A stretch of DNA of 64,000 nt from DASUPK01 sp963848955 (GCA_963848955.1 CAWKFQ010000001.1:17162-81161), one strand, 5' to 3'. Numbered from the stretch's first letter, positions 7,277 to 15,586 are shown. A program made the numbers and translations. The notes: a model not told the origin generated them from the sequence alone.

Positions 7277-7960
7277 TTGCCCGAGCTGAACCTCATCCTG
7301 CTCGGACCGCCCGGGAGCGGCAAGGGGACCCAGGGGGAGCGCCTACAGGAGGACTTCCGCCTGCCCTACTACGCGACCGGCGACATCCTGCGCGCCGCGG
7401 TCAAGGAGGGGACCGAGGTGGGAAAGCAGGCCAAGGAGTACATGGATCGCGGGGACCTGGTTCCGGACCAGGTGATCATCGGGGTGATCGCCGAGCGCCT
7501 CCAGGACGAGGAGGCCTCCGACGGCTTCATCCTCGACGGCTTCCCCCGCACGGTGCCCCAGGCCGAGGCGCTCCACGGGAAGATGAAGGAGCTGCGGAGG
7601 GAGATCACCGCGGTGCTCCTGATCGACGTCCCGGAGGAGGAGATCCTGCGCCGCCTCGGGGGTCGCCGCACCTGCGAGAAGAACCCGGGCCACATCTACC
7701 ACGTCGAGTTCGACCCGCCGAAGGAGGAGGGGGTCTGCGACATCGACGGGGCAAAGCTGATCGTCCGCGATGACGACAAGCCCGAGGTGATCAAGAACCG
7801 CCTCGCGCAGTACCGCGAGAAGACCGAGCCCCTGATCGACTACTACGACGAACGTGGCATCCTCAACCGGGTGGACGGCAGGCAGTCGCCGGATGAGGTC
7901 GAGGAGCGAATCCACGGGATAATCGCGACCCTGCGCCGCGAGGAAGAGGAGGGAATGTGA
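7277..7960 (+). CDS. adk: Adenylate kinase, long form with degenerate zinc LID
   Basis: This 227-residue enzyme converts AMP + ATP to two ADP. The P-loop GPPGSGKGT, ATGDILRAA, the DGFPRTVPQAE AMP-binding segment and the LID (VEFDPPKEEGVCD) are all present. In zinc-type enzymes the LID has four ligands as CxxC and CxxC/D. Here they read CEKN and CDID, so one cysteine is replaced by Asn and the site may be weakened or lost. The start is TTG, preceded by GC-rich sequence. map follows one base after its stop. Confidence 0.96.
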   Translation: MPELNLILLGPPGSGKGTQGERLQEDFRLPYYATGDILRAAVKEGTEVGKQAKEYMDRGDLVPDQVIIGVIAERLQDEEASDGFILDGFPRTVPQAEALHGKMKELRREITAVLLIDVPEEEILRRLGGRRTCEKNPGHIYHVEFDPPKEEGVCDIDGAKLIVRDDDKPEVIKNRLAQYREKTEPLIDYYDERGILNRVDGRQSPDEVEERIHGIIATLRREEEEGM

Positions 7961-7961
7961 G

Positions 7962-8729
7962 ATGTACCGCGGCATGATCATTCGCAAGACGTCTGCCCAG
8001 ATCGATGCGATGGCGGAGGCCGGCAAGATCCAGGCTCGCTGCCTGCGGATGCTCCGCTCCAAGGCCCGTCCCGGCGTGACCACCAAGGAGCTCGACGAGG
8101 CCGCCGAGAAGTTCATTCGCTCCCAGGGGGCGGTGCCGTCCTTCAAGGGCTACCGCGGGTTCCCGGGCTCGATCTGCACGTCACCGAACTCGATGGTGGT
8201 CCACGGGATTCCCGGCCCCTACGAGCTGCGCCGCGGCGACGTCCTCTCCATCGACGTCGGTGTCACCCACGAGGGCTGGGTGGCCGACGCCGCGATCACG
8301 GTGCCGATCGGCGAGACGCCTGACCAGGCCGAGCCGCTTCTTGACACCACTCGTGACGCGCTCTTCGAGGGCATCGCGGAGGCGAAGCCGGGCAACCACC
8401 TGAGCGACATCTCGCACGCGATCCAGACCCGGGTCGAGCGGGACGGGCTCTCGATCATCCGCAGCCTCGTCGGCCATGGAGTCGGGCGCGACATGCACGA
8501 GGACCCACAGATCCCGAACTTCGGGGATCCGGGCAAGGGCCCGACCCTGGAGCAGGGCATGGTCCTGGCGATCGAGCCGATGGTGAACGCCGGCGGGCCC
8601 GACGTCCGGATGGGATCGGACGGCTGGGCCGTCTACTCCGCGGACGACTCGCTGGCCGCCCACTTCGAGTTCACGGTGGCCGTCACGCAGGACGGCCCCC
8701 GCATCCTCACCCCCTGGCACCTGGAGTAG
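7962..8729 (+). CDS. map: Methionine aminopeptidase type I
   Basis: The 255-residue enzyme removes N-terminal Met from new proteins. The five metal ligands of the pita-bread fold are visible: Asp in SIDVG, Asp in VADAA, His in GHGVGRDMHE, Glu in AIEPM and Glu in HFEFTV. An internal ATG four codons later (MIIRKTSAQI) is an alternative start. In the standard cluster infA would follow. Here a pair of hairpins and a reverse-strand exporter unit follow instead. Confidence 0.97.
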   Translation: MYRGMIIRKTSAQIDAMAEAGKIQARCLRMLRSKARPGVTTKELDEAAEKFIRSQGAVPSFKGYRGFPGSICTSPNSMVVHGIPGPYELRRGDVLSIDVGVTHEGWVADAAITVPIGETPDQAEPLLDTTRDALFEGIAEAKPGNHLSDISHAIQTRVERDGLSIIRSLVGHGVGRDMHEDPQIPNFGDPGKGPTLEQGMVLAIEPMVNAGGPDVRMGSDGWAVYSADDSLAAHFEFTVAVTQDGPRILTPWHLE

Positions 8730-8751
8730 CGGCACACGGCTTCGCCACAAA

Positions 8752-8779
8752 CGGCGGCCACAAACACCGCCGCCGGATC
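8752..8779. repeat. Recurrent intergenic hairpin, copy 1
   Basis: A six-base stem CGGCGG/CCGCCG encloses the loop CCACAAACA and is followed by GGATC. The same 28-bp element recurs at 18883-18910 with a single base difference. A reverse-orientation copy at 23246-23273 has compensating stem changes. All sit just past gene ends. The location suggests transcription termination or RNA-end protection without a U-tract. Confidence 0.75.
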
Positions 8780-8780
8780 T

Positions 8781-8808
8781 ACGGCCACCAGGCGGGCCTG
8801 GTGGCCGT
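8781..8808. terminator. Perfect 12-bp hairpin between convergent map and MFS genes
   Basis: Arms ACGGCCACCAGG and CCTGGTGGCCGT are perfectly complementary around the four-base loop CGGG. A CTAG follows, which supplies the likely stop of the reverse-strand MFS gene. There is no T-run on either side, so this would be a U-less, probably bidirectional terminator, a type known in high-GC actinobacteria. Confidence 0.8.
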
Positions 8809-10219
8809 CTAGGCCGACTCGGCCACCGCCCCGGACGGCACACCCGCGCCTCTCGCGCGGGGGCGTGCGGGGGATCGCCAGGCCGGCAAGGATGGAGAGC
8901 ACCAGCGACCCGGCGATCACCGCGAAGGCGAGGGCGAACGAGCCCTCGGTCGGTGAGCCGCCGCCGGAGATGATCGTCGCCACGAGCTGACCGCCGAAGG
9001 CGCCGCCGATCGTTCGCGTGATCGTGTTGACGCCGGTCGCGACGCCCGTCTGGTCGGCCGGCACGGCCTCCACGATCAGGTTCGCCATCGCCGCGAACGC
9101 GAGCCCGATGCCGATGCCGAGCAGCCCCGCCGCGACGTAGACCTCGATGGGCCGGGTGTGGGCGAGGGCGAGCATCGAGAAGGCCACCGCGGCGAAGCCA
9201 CAACCGAAGATCAGCGGCAGGCGGGAGCCGAACCGCGCCTGCAGTGTCCCCGCGAGCGGGCCGACGAGCAGCATCGCCACGGTCGACGGCACCATGAAGA
9301 GCCCGGCCCCGGTGACCGAAGCGCCGAAGCCGAACCCGGAGCTCGTCGGGGTCTCGACGAACTGGGGAAGGACGATGAACGAGGAGTACATGCCGGCGCC
9401 GAGCAGGAACGCCGCCAGATCGGTGGTCCAGACCGGCCTGGAGCGCATGACCGTCATGTCGACGAGGGGATACCGCGCGCGCAGTTCGACCCCGACCCAG
9501 GCGACCAGGATGACGAGCCCGACCGTGATCAGGCTGATCGTCTTGCCCGAAGCCCAACCCCAGTCGGTCGCCTCGCTGATCGCGAGCAGCAGCGCAGCGA
9601 GGCCCATGGAGAGCAGCGCGGCGGCGCCCCAGTTGACCCGCCCCGGCGCCTTGATCGGCGATTCCGGCACGAAGAAGTAGGTGAGGACGGCCGAGAGCAT
9701 GACCGTCGCCAGCGGCAGCCAGAAGAGCCAGTGGTAGGAGAGGCTGTCGACGATTGGGCCGGCCAGCACGATGCCGAGGCCGCCACCGACGCCCAGGATC
9801 GCCGACATCAGCCCGATGCTCCCGGCGACCCGCTCGGCCGGGAACTCATCTCTGATGATCCCGAAGGCGAGCGGGAAGATCCCGCCGCCCGCGCCCTGGA
9901 TGATCCGGCCGAGGATCATCGTGCCGATCGACGTCGCGAGGGCGGAGATCAGGGTGCCGACGGCGAGGATCGCCAGGACGACGAGCAGGCTCTTCTCCTT
10001 GCCGTGGACGTCGCCGAGCCGCCCGATGATGGGCGTGGCGACGGAGGCGCTGAGCAGGTAGGCGGTGAGGATCCACGCCACGGTCCCCTCGCTGGTATTC
10101 AGCGTGTGCTGGATGTCCGGCAGGGCCGGAGCCACCAGCGACTGAAGCAGCGCGAACGACAGCCCCGCGATGGAGAGCACCGCCAGGGTGACCACGGGAC
10201 GCTGGCGCCCTTCCTCCAT
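8809..10219 (-). CDS. MFS drug exporter (DHA2-like), 3' frame uncertain
   Basis: This membrane transporter has about 14 hydrophobic segments and the MFS loop motif GRLGDVHGKE after TM2. GVGGGLGIVLAGP matches the antiporter motif C. Proton-driven drug export is the family role; the substrate is unknown. The open frame itself runs on to 8633, across the hairpins and 97 bases of map. One base shift near 8850 gives a natural end, AGVPSGAVAESA, stopping beside the hairpin, so I place the end there. It overlaps the upstream stress-protein stop by one base and belongs to the TetR-led operon. Confidence 0.85.
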
Positions 10220-10755
10220 CAGGCCCGCCTCGGCGTCATCGGTGCGATCTGCGCGCCGGTCTCATCGGGCACGGAGGCCTCCTCGGGTCTGGCCGGCACG
10301 ATCAGGACGGGCAGGGGACCGTGGCGCAGCATCGTCCGGCCGACGCTGCCGAAGAGGGCCGAGCGGATCGGACCGCGGCCCCGCGAGCCGAGGATGACCA
10401 GGTCGTGGTCTCCCTCGCGGGCCTCACGAAGGAGCGCCTGCTCGATCGGCCGAGGGCTGACGAGCTTGGTCACCGGGATTCCCCGGGGGACCAGCTCGAC
10501 GGCCCGGCAGATAACCCGCTCGGCATCCCTGAGAAAGCTGTTGCGGAGCTCGGCGACCGCCTCGGAGGCGGCGCCGGTGTACGCGATGTACGGGATCTGC
10601 ACGACGGCCGAGAGGATCGTCAGGCGGCCATGGGAGGCAGACGCGAGCTCGATCGAGGTCTCGAGTGCCCGGTCCGCCGAAGGCGATCCGTCGTAAGCCA
10701 GCAAGGGCCTGCGGCAGTCGGTCGCCTCGACCAGTGAGATCGGGCGCCGTCTCAC
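10219..10755 (-). CDS. Universal stress protein (UspA family)
   Basis: The 178-residue protein has a single UspA domain: LLAYDGSPSADRALE at the start and the ATP-binding motif G-x2-G-x9-G-S as GSRGRGPIRSALFGS near residue 140, then LPVLIVPA. Such proteins bind ATP and modulate stress responses. The GTG start overlaps the TetR stop as GTGA, and its TGA overlaps the MFS ATG, so the three genes form one tightly coupled unit. The exact role is unknown. Confidence 0.9.
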   Translation of the reverse strand: MRRRPISLVEATDCRRPLLAYDGSPSADRALETSIELASASHGRLTILSAVVQIPYIAYTGAASEAVAELRNSFLRDAERVICRAVELVPRGIPVTKLVSPRPIEQALLREAREGDHDLVILGSRGRGPIRSALFGSVGRTMLRHGPLPVLIVPARPEEASVPDETGAQIAPMTPRRA

Positions 10756-11330
10756 TTCCTGAGGGCCTCCAGGAGCAGGTCGACGACTCGGTCACTTCCG
10801 CCCGGCGCGACCTCATCGGCCGCCCGGGCCGAGGCGAAGAGGAAACGGAGATCCTTGACGGTGGCATCGCTGCGCACGGTGCCGTCCTCGCGTGCGCGGT
10901 CGATCAGTTCCTGCCACGCGAGGCTCACCTCGGCGACGGCGACGACGACCTCGCGCCGCTCGGAGGTCAGGCCGAGGGCGCCGCTGAGCAGTTTGTTCGT
11001 CGCCTGTCGCTCCGCGATCCTGCGCACGCTGTCCTCGATCGCGGTCCAGGCGTCGGCGCGCTCACCCGCCTCCAAGACCTCCTCTTGCAGGAGCCCGAGC
11101 TGCCGGACGAGCAGAGCGGCCACCAGGTCCTCCTTCGAGCGATAGCTCCGGTAAAGGCTGCCGATTCCGACGCCCGTAGCGGCCGCGATGCGGGGCATCG
11201 GCACGTCCAGGCCCTGCTCTGTGAAGACCTCGGTCGCCAGGTCGAGGACGCGCTCGCGCTTCTCGTCCGGCTCGAGCTCGGCCCACGGGGCGCCTGTGGG
11301 AGCGTTCTGCGTCACCGGAGGCGGAACCAT
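10752..11330 (-). CDS. TetR-family regulator of the stress-protein/exporter operon
   Basis: From the chosen ATG the protein has 192 residues, with the TetR helix-turn-helix at about 29-70 (EVFTEQGLDVPMPRIAAATG, then GSLYRSYRSKEDLVAALL) and a ligand domain after it. An open frame continues 25 codons upstream but carries no similarity. Two CGGAAC-N4-GTTCCG palindromes flank the predicted -10 TACGAT, one of them enclosing the start codon. Autorepression with release by a drug-like ligand is therefore likely (inferred). The operon interrupts the ribosomal cluster. Confidence 0.9.
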   Translation of the reverse strand: MVPPPVTQNAPTGAPWAELEPDEKRERVLDLATEVFTEQGLDVPMPRIAAATGVGIGSLYRSYRSKEDLVAALLVRQLGLLQEEVLEAGERADAWTAIEDSVRRIAERQATNKLLSGALGLTSERREVVVAVAEVSLAWQELIDRAREDGTVRSDATVKDLRFLFASARAADEVAPGGSDRVVDLLLEALRK

Positions 11331-11337
11331 CGTTCCG
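11322..11337. promoter_or_regulatory. TetR operator, copy 1 (over the start codon)
   Basis: CGGAAC-CATC-GTTCCG is a perfect six-base inverted repeat, extended to seven with the flanking G and C. The TetR start codon lies in the four-base spacer, so binding would block initiation. Confidence 0.7.
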
Positions 11338-11355
11338 CCATCGTAGCGCCACCTC

Positions 11356-11371
11356 CGGAACAGCCGTTCCG
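11356..11371. promoter_or_regulatory. TetR operator, copy 2 (over the -35 region)
   Basis: CGGAAC-AGCC-GTTCCG repeats the same arms and spacing as the site 34 bp away. The predicted -10 hexamer TACGAT (reverse strand) lies between the two copies, a classical repressor layout. Confidence 0.7.
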
Positions 11372-11420
11372 CTCCATCTCGGCCCGTCCTTCGGATCAGG
11401 CGCACTTCGGCTCTCCAGGC

Positions 11421-11448
11421 GTGACTTACGCAGGCACGCTGCTACCAT
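11421..11448 (+). promoter_or_regulatory. Candidate promoter for rpmJ-rplQ
   Basis: GTGACT and TACCAT are spaced by 16 bases, a fair sigma-70-type match. The reverse-strand operon separates rpmJ from the upstream ribosomal genes, so this block needs its own promoter, and the region between 11405 and 11562 has no gene. The assignment is tentative. Confidence 0.35.
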
Positions 11449-11562
11449 TCCACTCGTCCGGTTCACGCTTGTCGTGGGTCGGCGTTTCTTGTGCCTATCG
11501 GCCCGACTCCTGGGGCCGAGGGGCCTACTCCCAGTCCGATACGACCCCATGAAAGAAGGGGA

Positions 11563-11676
11563 ATGAAGGTCCGAGCCTCCGTCAAGCCGATCTGTGAGAA
11601 GTGCAAGGTCATCCGCCGTGGCGGAGCCGTTCTCGTGATCTGTTCCAACCCTCGCCACAAGCAGAGGCAGGGCTGA
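11563..11676 (+). CDS. rpmJ: 50S ribosomal protein L36
   Basis: This 37-residue protein begins MKVRASVKPICEKCKVIRR and ends CSNPRHKQRQG. The zinc ligands are CEKC, a third Cys and the His of NPRHK, the usual zinc-type L36. A good Shine-Dalgarno (AAGGGG) lies before the ATG, and its TGA overlaps the rpsM ATG. Normally infA lies directly upstream; here it does not. Confidence 0.95.
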   Translation: MKVRASVKPICEKCKVIRRGGAVLVICSNPRHKQRQG

Positions 11677-12059
11677 TGGCGCGGATCGCGGGAGTCAACA
11701 TCCCACTCAACAAGCGGGCCGAGATCGGCCTGACCTACGTCTTCGGGATCGGCCGCTCGACCGCCAACGAGATCCTCAAGGAGACGGGCGTCGATCCCAA
11801 CACGGCGATCAAGGACCTCACCGAGGACGAGGTCGTCAAGCTGCGCGAGGCCGTCGAGAGCCGCGAGGTGGAGGGTGATCTCCGCCGCGAGCGCTCGCAG
11901 AACGTCAAGCGCCTGCAGGAGATCGGCTCCTACCGGGGGCTGCGGCACCGCCGCGGGCTGCCTGTCCGGGGCCAGCGCACCAAGACCAACGCGCGCGGCC
12001 GCAAGGGCCCCCGCCGGATGAGCATCGCGGGCCGCAAGAAGGCTCCGCAGCCCAAGTGA
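11676..12059 (+). CDS. rpsM: 30S ribosomal protein S13
   Basis: The 127-residue S13 of the 30S head contacts P-site tRNA with its basic tail. Visible are MARIAGVNIPLNKRAEIGLTY-type sequence, the helix-hairpin-helix FGIGRSTANEIL, and the SYRGLRHRRGLPVRGQRTKT signature before the lysine-rich end. The frame is open upstream, but the ATG overlapping the rpmJ stop is the family start. rpsK follows after 20 bases. Confidence 0.97.
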   Translation: MARIAGVNIPLNKRAEIGLTYVFGIGRSTANEILKETGVDPNTAIKDLTEDEVVKLREAVESREVEGDLRRERSQNVKRLQEIGSYRGLRHRRGLPVRGQRTKTNARGRKGPRRMSIAGRKKAPQPK

Positions 12060-12079
12060 GTCACGGAGGAATTCGCTAG

Positions 12080-12475
12080 ATGCCACCAGCACCGAAGAAG
12101 GGTCGCTCCCGCCGCAGGGTCCGCAAGAACGTCACCTACGGCCAGGCCCACATCAAGACTTCGTTCAACAACACCATCGTCACTCTCACCGACCCCGAGG
12201 GCAACGTGATCGCCTGGGAGTCCGCCGGCTCGGCGGGCTTCAAGGGCTCGCGGAAGTCCACGCCATTCGCGGCGCAGGTGACCGCTGACTCGGCGGCCAA
12301 GAAGGGCATGGAGCACGGCCTGGAGCGCGTCGAGGTGTTCGCGAAGGGCGCCGGCTCCGGCCGCGAGACCGCGATCCGCTCGCTGCAGGCGGCCGGGCTC
12401 GACGTGACGACGGTGAAGGACGTGACGCCGCAGGCTCACAACGGCTGCCGTCCCCGGAAGCGGAGGAGGGTCTGA
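12080..12475 (+). CDS. rpsK: 30S ribosomal protein S11
   Basis: This 131-residue S11 lies on the 30S platform by the mRNA exit. The core AHIKTSFNNTIVTLTDPEGN and the C-terminal DVTPQAHNGCRPRKRRRV are diagnostic. It starts with a short Pro/Lys/Arg-rich segment. The stop overlaps the rpsD ATG as TGATG, and the spacing from rpsM is 20 bases with GGAGGAATT as a clear Shine-Dalgarno. Confidence 0.97.
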   Translation: MPPAPKKGRSRRRVRKNVTYGQAHIKTSFNNTIVTLTDPEGNVIAWESAGSAGFKGSRKSTPFAAQVTADSAAKKGMEHGLERVEVFAKGAGSGRETAIRSLQAAGLDVTTVKDVTPQAHNGCRPRKRRRV

Positions 12476-13095
12476 TGGCCCGCGACACCTCCGCCCAGTG
12501 CAAGCAGTGCCGCCGCGAGGGGCAGAAGCTGTTCCTCAAGGGCGCCCGCTGCTTCACGGACAAGTGCGGCGTGGAGCGCCGCTCCTACCCGCCGGGCGAG
12601 CACGGCCGTGGCCGCATGCGCCAGTCCGAGTACCGGGCCCAGCTGCGCGAGAAGCAGAAGGCCAAGCGCTACTACCAGGTGCTCGAGAAGCAGTTCGCCA
12701 GCTACTACGACAAGGCGAGCCGCCAGCAGGGCGTCACCGGCGAGAACCTGCTGCGCCTGCTGGAGTGCCGTCTGGACAACGTGCTGGTGCGCCTCGGCTT
12801 TGCGGCCTCACGCCGCCAGGCCAGGCAGCTCGTCAGCCACGGGCACTGGACGGTGAACGGCCGCCGCGTCGATATCCCCAGCTATCAGGTGAAGCCAGAC
12901 GACGTGATCACGATCAAGTCGAGCAGCGCGGCCACGGATGTGGTCCGCGATGCGACCGAGCTCACCTCGGGAGTGCCGGCCTGGCTGCAGGCCGACCACG
13001 ACTCACTCAATGCCAAGGTGCTGAGGCTCCCTGAGAGGAGCGAGATCTCGGCCCCCGTCGAGGAACAGCTCATCGTCGAGCTGTACTCGAAGTAA
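12475..13095 (+). CDS. rpsD: 30S ribosomal protein S4 (zinc-type)
   Basis: The 206-residue S4 nucleates 30S assembly and often represses the alpha operon. The N-terminus carries a Cys4 zinc cluster (CKQC, then CFTDKC) marking the C+ form. The S4 RNA-binding domain is at about residues 97-160 (LECRLDNVLVRLGFAASRRQ, VSHGHWTVNGRRVDIPS). It overlaps rpsK and is followed after 27 bases by rpoA, which has its own AGAAGGAAG ribosome site. Confidence 0.97.
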   Translation: MARDTSAQCKQCRREGQKLFLKGARCFTDKCGVERRSYPPGEHGRGRMRQSEYRAQLREKQKAKRYYQVLEKQFASYYDKASRQQGVTGENLLRLLECRLDNVLVRLGFAASRRQARQLVSHGHWTVNGRRVDIPSYQVKPDDVITIKSSSAATDVVRDATELTSGVPAWLQADHDSLNAKVLRLPERSEISAPVEEQLIVELYSK

Positions 13096-13122
13096 CCCCC
13101 CAGAGAAGGAAGTAGATACCTG

Positions 13123-14112
13123 ATGGAAGCAATGACCACCCTGCCAGATTTCCAAGTCCCGAAGATCGCGGGCGAGGATGCCCAGGAGAACAAGGGCACC
13201 TTCACGATTGAGCCCCTCGACAAGGGGTTCGGCTACACGTTCGGCAACAGCCTTCGCCGCGTGCTGCTCTCGTCACTCGGTGGCGCCGCGATCACCAGCG
13301 TCCGCATCGAGGGCGTCGCCCACGAGTTCTCCACCATCCCGGGGCTGAAGGAGGACGTCACTGACCTGATCCTCAACCTGAAGGACGTCGTGGTGCGGAT
13401 GCACACCGACGCCGACGAGGTCGAGACGCCGCTCGTGGCCACCGGCCCGGGCGAGGTCAAGGCGAAGGACATCGACCTGCCCGCGGGCGTCGAGATCCTC
13501 AACCCCGAGGCGCCGATCGCGACGCTCGAGAAGAAGACCAAGCTCGAGATGTACCTGACGATCGGCCGAGGCCGCGGCTACTCGCCGGCGGACGAGAACA
13601 AGTCCGACGACAAGCCCATCGGCGTGGTCCCGATCGACTCGATCTTCTCGCCGATCCGCCGCGCCTCCTATTCGGTGGACTCCGCCCGAGTCGGGCAGCG
13701 GACCGACTTCGACAAGCTCACGCTCGAGGTCGAGACCGACGGCTCGATCGAGCCGGGTGCCGCACTCCGTGAGGCCGCGGAGATCCTGATCAAGAGCCTG
13801 GCGATCTTCACGACCGCCGACCGCGTCGACGAGCTTCGCGGCGAGGGCGCGATCGCGGCGACCGACGGCGCCGGCGGCGGCGAGGCCGCCGCAGTCCCGG
13901 GTGCCGACGGGCTCGACGAGATCCTGATCGAGGAGCTCGAGCTGGGCGTCCGCTCCTACAACTGTCTGAAGCGCGCCGGCATCCAGACCGTCGGCGAGCT
14001 GGTGCGGAAGTCGGAGTCGGAGCTCAACGCGATTCCGAACTTCGGTCGCAAGTCGATCGAGGAGGTCCAGGAGACCCTGCGCGCACGCGGCCTCTCGCTG
14101 CGCCAGGACTAG
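13123..14112 (+). CDS. rpoA: RNA polymerase alpha subunit
   Basis: The 329-residue protein holds the N-terminal assembly domain (GYTFGNSLRRVLLSSLGGAA, EFSTIPGLKEDVTDLILNLK) and the C-terminal UP-element/activator domain (LGVRSYNCLKRAGI, then IPNFGRKSIEEVQ). The domains are joined by a Gly/Ala-rich linker near residues 245-262. It dimerises to start polymerase assembly. It sits between rpsD and rplQ as usual for the alpha operon. Confidence 0.98.
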   Translation: MEAMTTLPDFQVPKIAGEDAQENKGTFTIEPLDKGFGYTFGNSLRRVLLSSLGGAAITSVRIEGVAHEFSTIPGLKEDVTDLILNLKDVVVRMHTDADEVETPLVATGPGEVKAKDIDLPAGVEILNPEAPIATLEKKTKLEMYLTIGRGRGYSPADENKSDDKPIGVVPIDSIFSPIRRASYSVDSARVGQRTDFDKLTLEVETDGSIEPGAALREAAEILIKSLAIFTTADRVDELRGEGAIAATDGAGGGEAAAVPGADGLDEILIEELELGVRSYNCLKRAGIQTVGELVRKSESELNAIPNFGRKSIEEVQETLRARGLSLRQD

Positions 14113-14143
14113 GGGCACTAGAGTCCCGGCCGGAGCGACCGCG

Positions 14144-14497
14144 ATGAGGCACCAGCGCAAGAGAGCCAAGCTGAGCCGGGACGCGGCTCATCGCACCTCG
14201 ATGCTTCGCACGATGTCGAAGCAGCTGATCGAGCACGAGCGCATCCGCACCACTCAGCCGAAGGCGAAGGCGCTGCGGCCGGAGTTCGAGAAGCTGATCA
14301 CCCTCGCCAAGCGCGGGGATCTGCACGCCCGGCGCCAGGCGCTCTCGGAGCTCCACAACGACAAGTTCGCGGTCCACAAGCTGTTCGAGGAGATCGCGCC
14401 GCGCTACGCGCAGCGCCCGGGCGGCTACACCCGGATCGTCAAGCTCGGCCCTCGGCGGTCCGATTCCGCCGAGATGGTCTTCCTCGAGCTGGTTTAG
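14144..14497 (+). CDS. rplQ: 50S ribosomal protein L17
   Basis: The 117-residue L17 starts MRHQRKRAKLSRDAAHRTSM and ends in RYAQRPGGYTRIVKLGPRRSDSAEMVFLELV, matching the whole family. It lies near the 50S tunnel exit. It is the last gene of the ribosomal cluster. truA, which commonly follows, is displaced about 5 kb downstream. A GC-rich hairpin region begins immediately after its TAG. Confidence 0.97.
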   Translation: MRHQRKRAKLSRDAAHRTSMLRTMSKQLIEHERIRTTQPKAKALRPEFEKLITLAKRGDLHARRQALSELHNDKFAVHKLFEEIAPRYAQRPGGYTRIVKLGPRRSDSAEMVFLELV

Positions 14498-14540
14498 CCG
14501 GCTTCGCCATCAGATCGCGGCCACAAGCCGGCCGCTGGCG
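14498..14540. repeat. GC hairpin region at rplQ end (shared motif, copy A)
   Basis: CCGGCTTCGCC-A-TCAGATCG is followed by CGGCCACAAGCCGGCCG, which can fold through GCCGGC arms. The first 25 bases recur with one change at 29888-29914, again at a gene end. The reverse-strand gene DUF1330 uses part of it as its last codons and stop. Confidence 0.6.
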
Positions 14541-14899
14541 GCGCCCTCGCAGCGGAGCAGAGCCGCGCGCTCGAGCCCCTCGAGCCTGTGCTCGCGAGCC
14601 GCGAGGAGCTCGGGGTCGGCTACGAGCTGGAGGAAGGCTGCCGCGCTCGGGTACCAGACAGCGATCACGTCGTCGAAGCGCTCCTCGCCTTCCCCGATCA
14701 CGGTCCCATTCACCGGGGCATGCCAGAGGACACGGCCGCCGACCCGGTCCAGGACGCGCTGAGCGACCTCCCCATAGCGTGCATATGCCGCGGGGTCGCG
14801 GTAGCGGTTGAGGTTGAGCATCACCAGGGGCCCGTCGTCGGGACCGCCGGCAATCGCCTGCATCTCGACGATCTGCTCCGGCGTGGGCTCGACGGGCAT
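14510..14899 (-). CDS. DUF1330-like dimeric alpha/beta-barrel protein
   Basis: The 129-residue protein shows the DUF1330 pattern: GPLVMLNLNRYRDPAAYARY near residue 25 and VIAVWYPSAAAFLQLVADPE near 78. These are ferredoxin-like barrel proteins of unknown activity, related to small antibiotic-biosynthesis monooxygenase folds. Its ATG overlaps the stop of the upstream TetR gene, so the two are probably co-transcribed. No catalytic residue could be assigned. Confidence 0.8.
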   Translation of the reverse strand: MPVEPTPEQIVEMQAIAGGPDDGPLVMLNLNRYRDPAAYARYGEVAQRVLDRVGGRVLWHAPVNGTVIGEGEERFDDVIAVWYPSAAAFLQLVADPELLAAREHRLEGLERAALLRCEGAASGRLVAAI

Positions 14900-15538
14900 C
14901 AGGTCTCTTTGGGGGGAGCCGGGCGGCGATCGAGGAAGGCCGCCCAGATCTCGGTCAGGGTCTGGATCGCGGCCTCGGCCGAGAGTCGCGGCTCGTGGCC
15001 GAAGGCATCACGGAGATAGGCCTCGTTCAACAGATTGAGCGCCCTCGCGCTCTCGGCGACGTCGGCGGGCGGGTTCTCCCGTAGGCCCGGCAGCTTCCCG
15101 AGCGAGTCCGTGGCGAGCTCGTTGAAGCGCCGGCGCAGCTCGGCACCGCGCGCAGCGATCCCTGCGTTCGAGGCACCGGCCTCGGTTACCGCTCGCAACA
15201 GCGGCCCATGGCGCTGATACACCCGGACAGCCGGCTCGACGGCCGCTCGAACCGCCTCCAGGTCGCCCTCCTGCCGCCCGGCGTCCAATTCGACCTGGGC
15301 CTCATACAGACTCTCGATCGCCTCCGTCGCGGCCCGCAGGAGCAGGTCGCGCGAGATCGTCGAAGTGGCGATAGAAGATCGTGCGCTCGATCCCGGCGCG
15401 CTGGGTGACGTCGCTGACGCTGAGGTCGTAGAAGGAGCGGTCGCGAACCAGCTCGGTGGCGGCGCCCACCAGCCGCTCGCGCACCTCGTCGCGACTGAGG
15501 CGGGGACGCGGGGCTTTGGTCGGGGATTTCGCGGGCAC
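14899..15538 (-). CDS. TetR-family regulator, divergent from sulfatase operon (one frame break)
   Basis: Residues 15-62 hold a typical TetR DNA-binding domain (RLVGAATELVRDRSFYDLS, RAGIERTIFYRHFDDL). The ligand-binding part (LLLRAATEAIESLYEAQVEL and on) is read in another frame. The break lies near 15,350-15,360 and one base removal joins them. The likely start is a GTG at 15,538. The gene lies back to back with the sulfatase operon, and a TGTGTGACACA palindrome sits in the shared promoter, so it may control the sulfatases (inferred). Confidence 0.8.
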
Positions 15539-15547
15539 GAGAATCGA

Positions 15548-15576
15548 TTGACAGTGTGTGACACAGACCGTAGCAT
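15548..15576 (+). promoter_or_regulatory. Sulfatase operon promoter with palindrome in the spacer
   Basis: A consensus TTGACA is followed after exactly 17 bases by TAGCAT. The spacer contains TGTGTGACACA (15555-15565), a perfect odd palindrome and a good candidate operator for the divergent TetR. The -10 ends exactly 10 bases before the ATG. Confidence 0.65.
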
Positions 15577-15586
15577 CCGGGCCGGG

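Noticed and set aside
8633..8808. A C-terminal extension of the MFS exporter reaching into map
   Set aside because: The extra frame is the translation of two hairpins and the antisense of map; a one-base shift gives a natural stop beside the hairpin.
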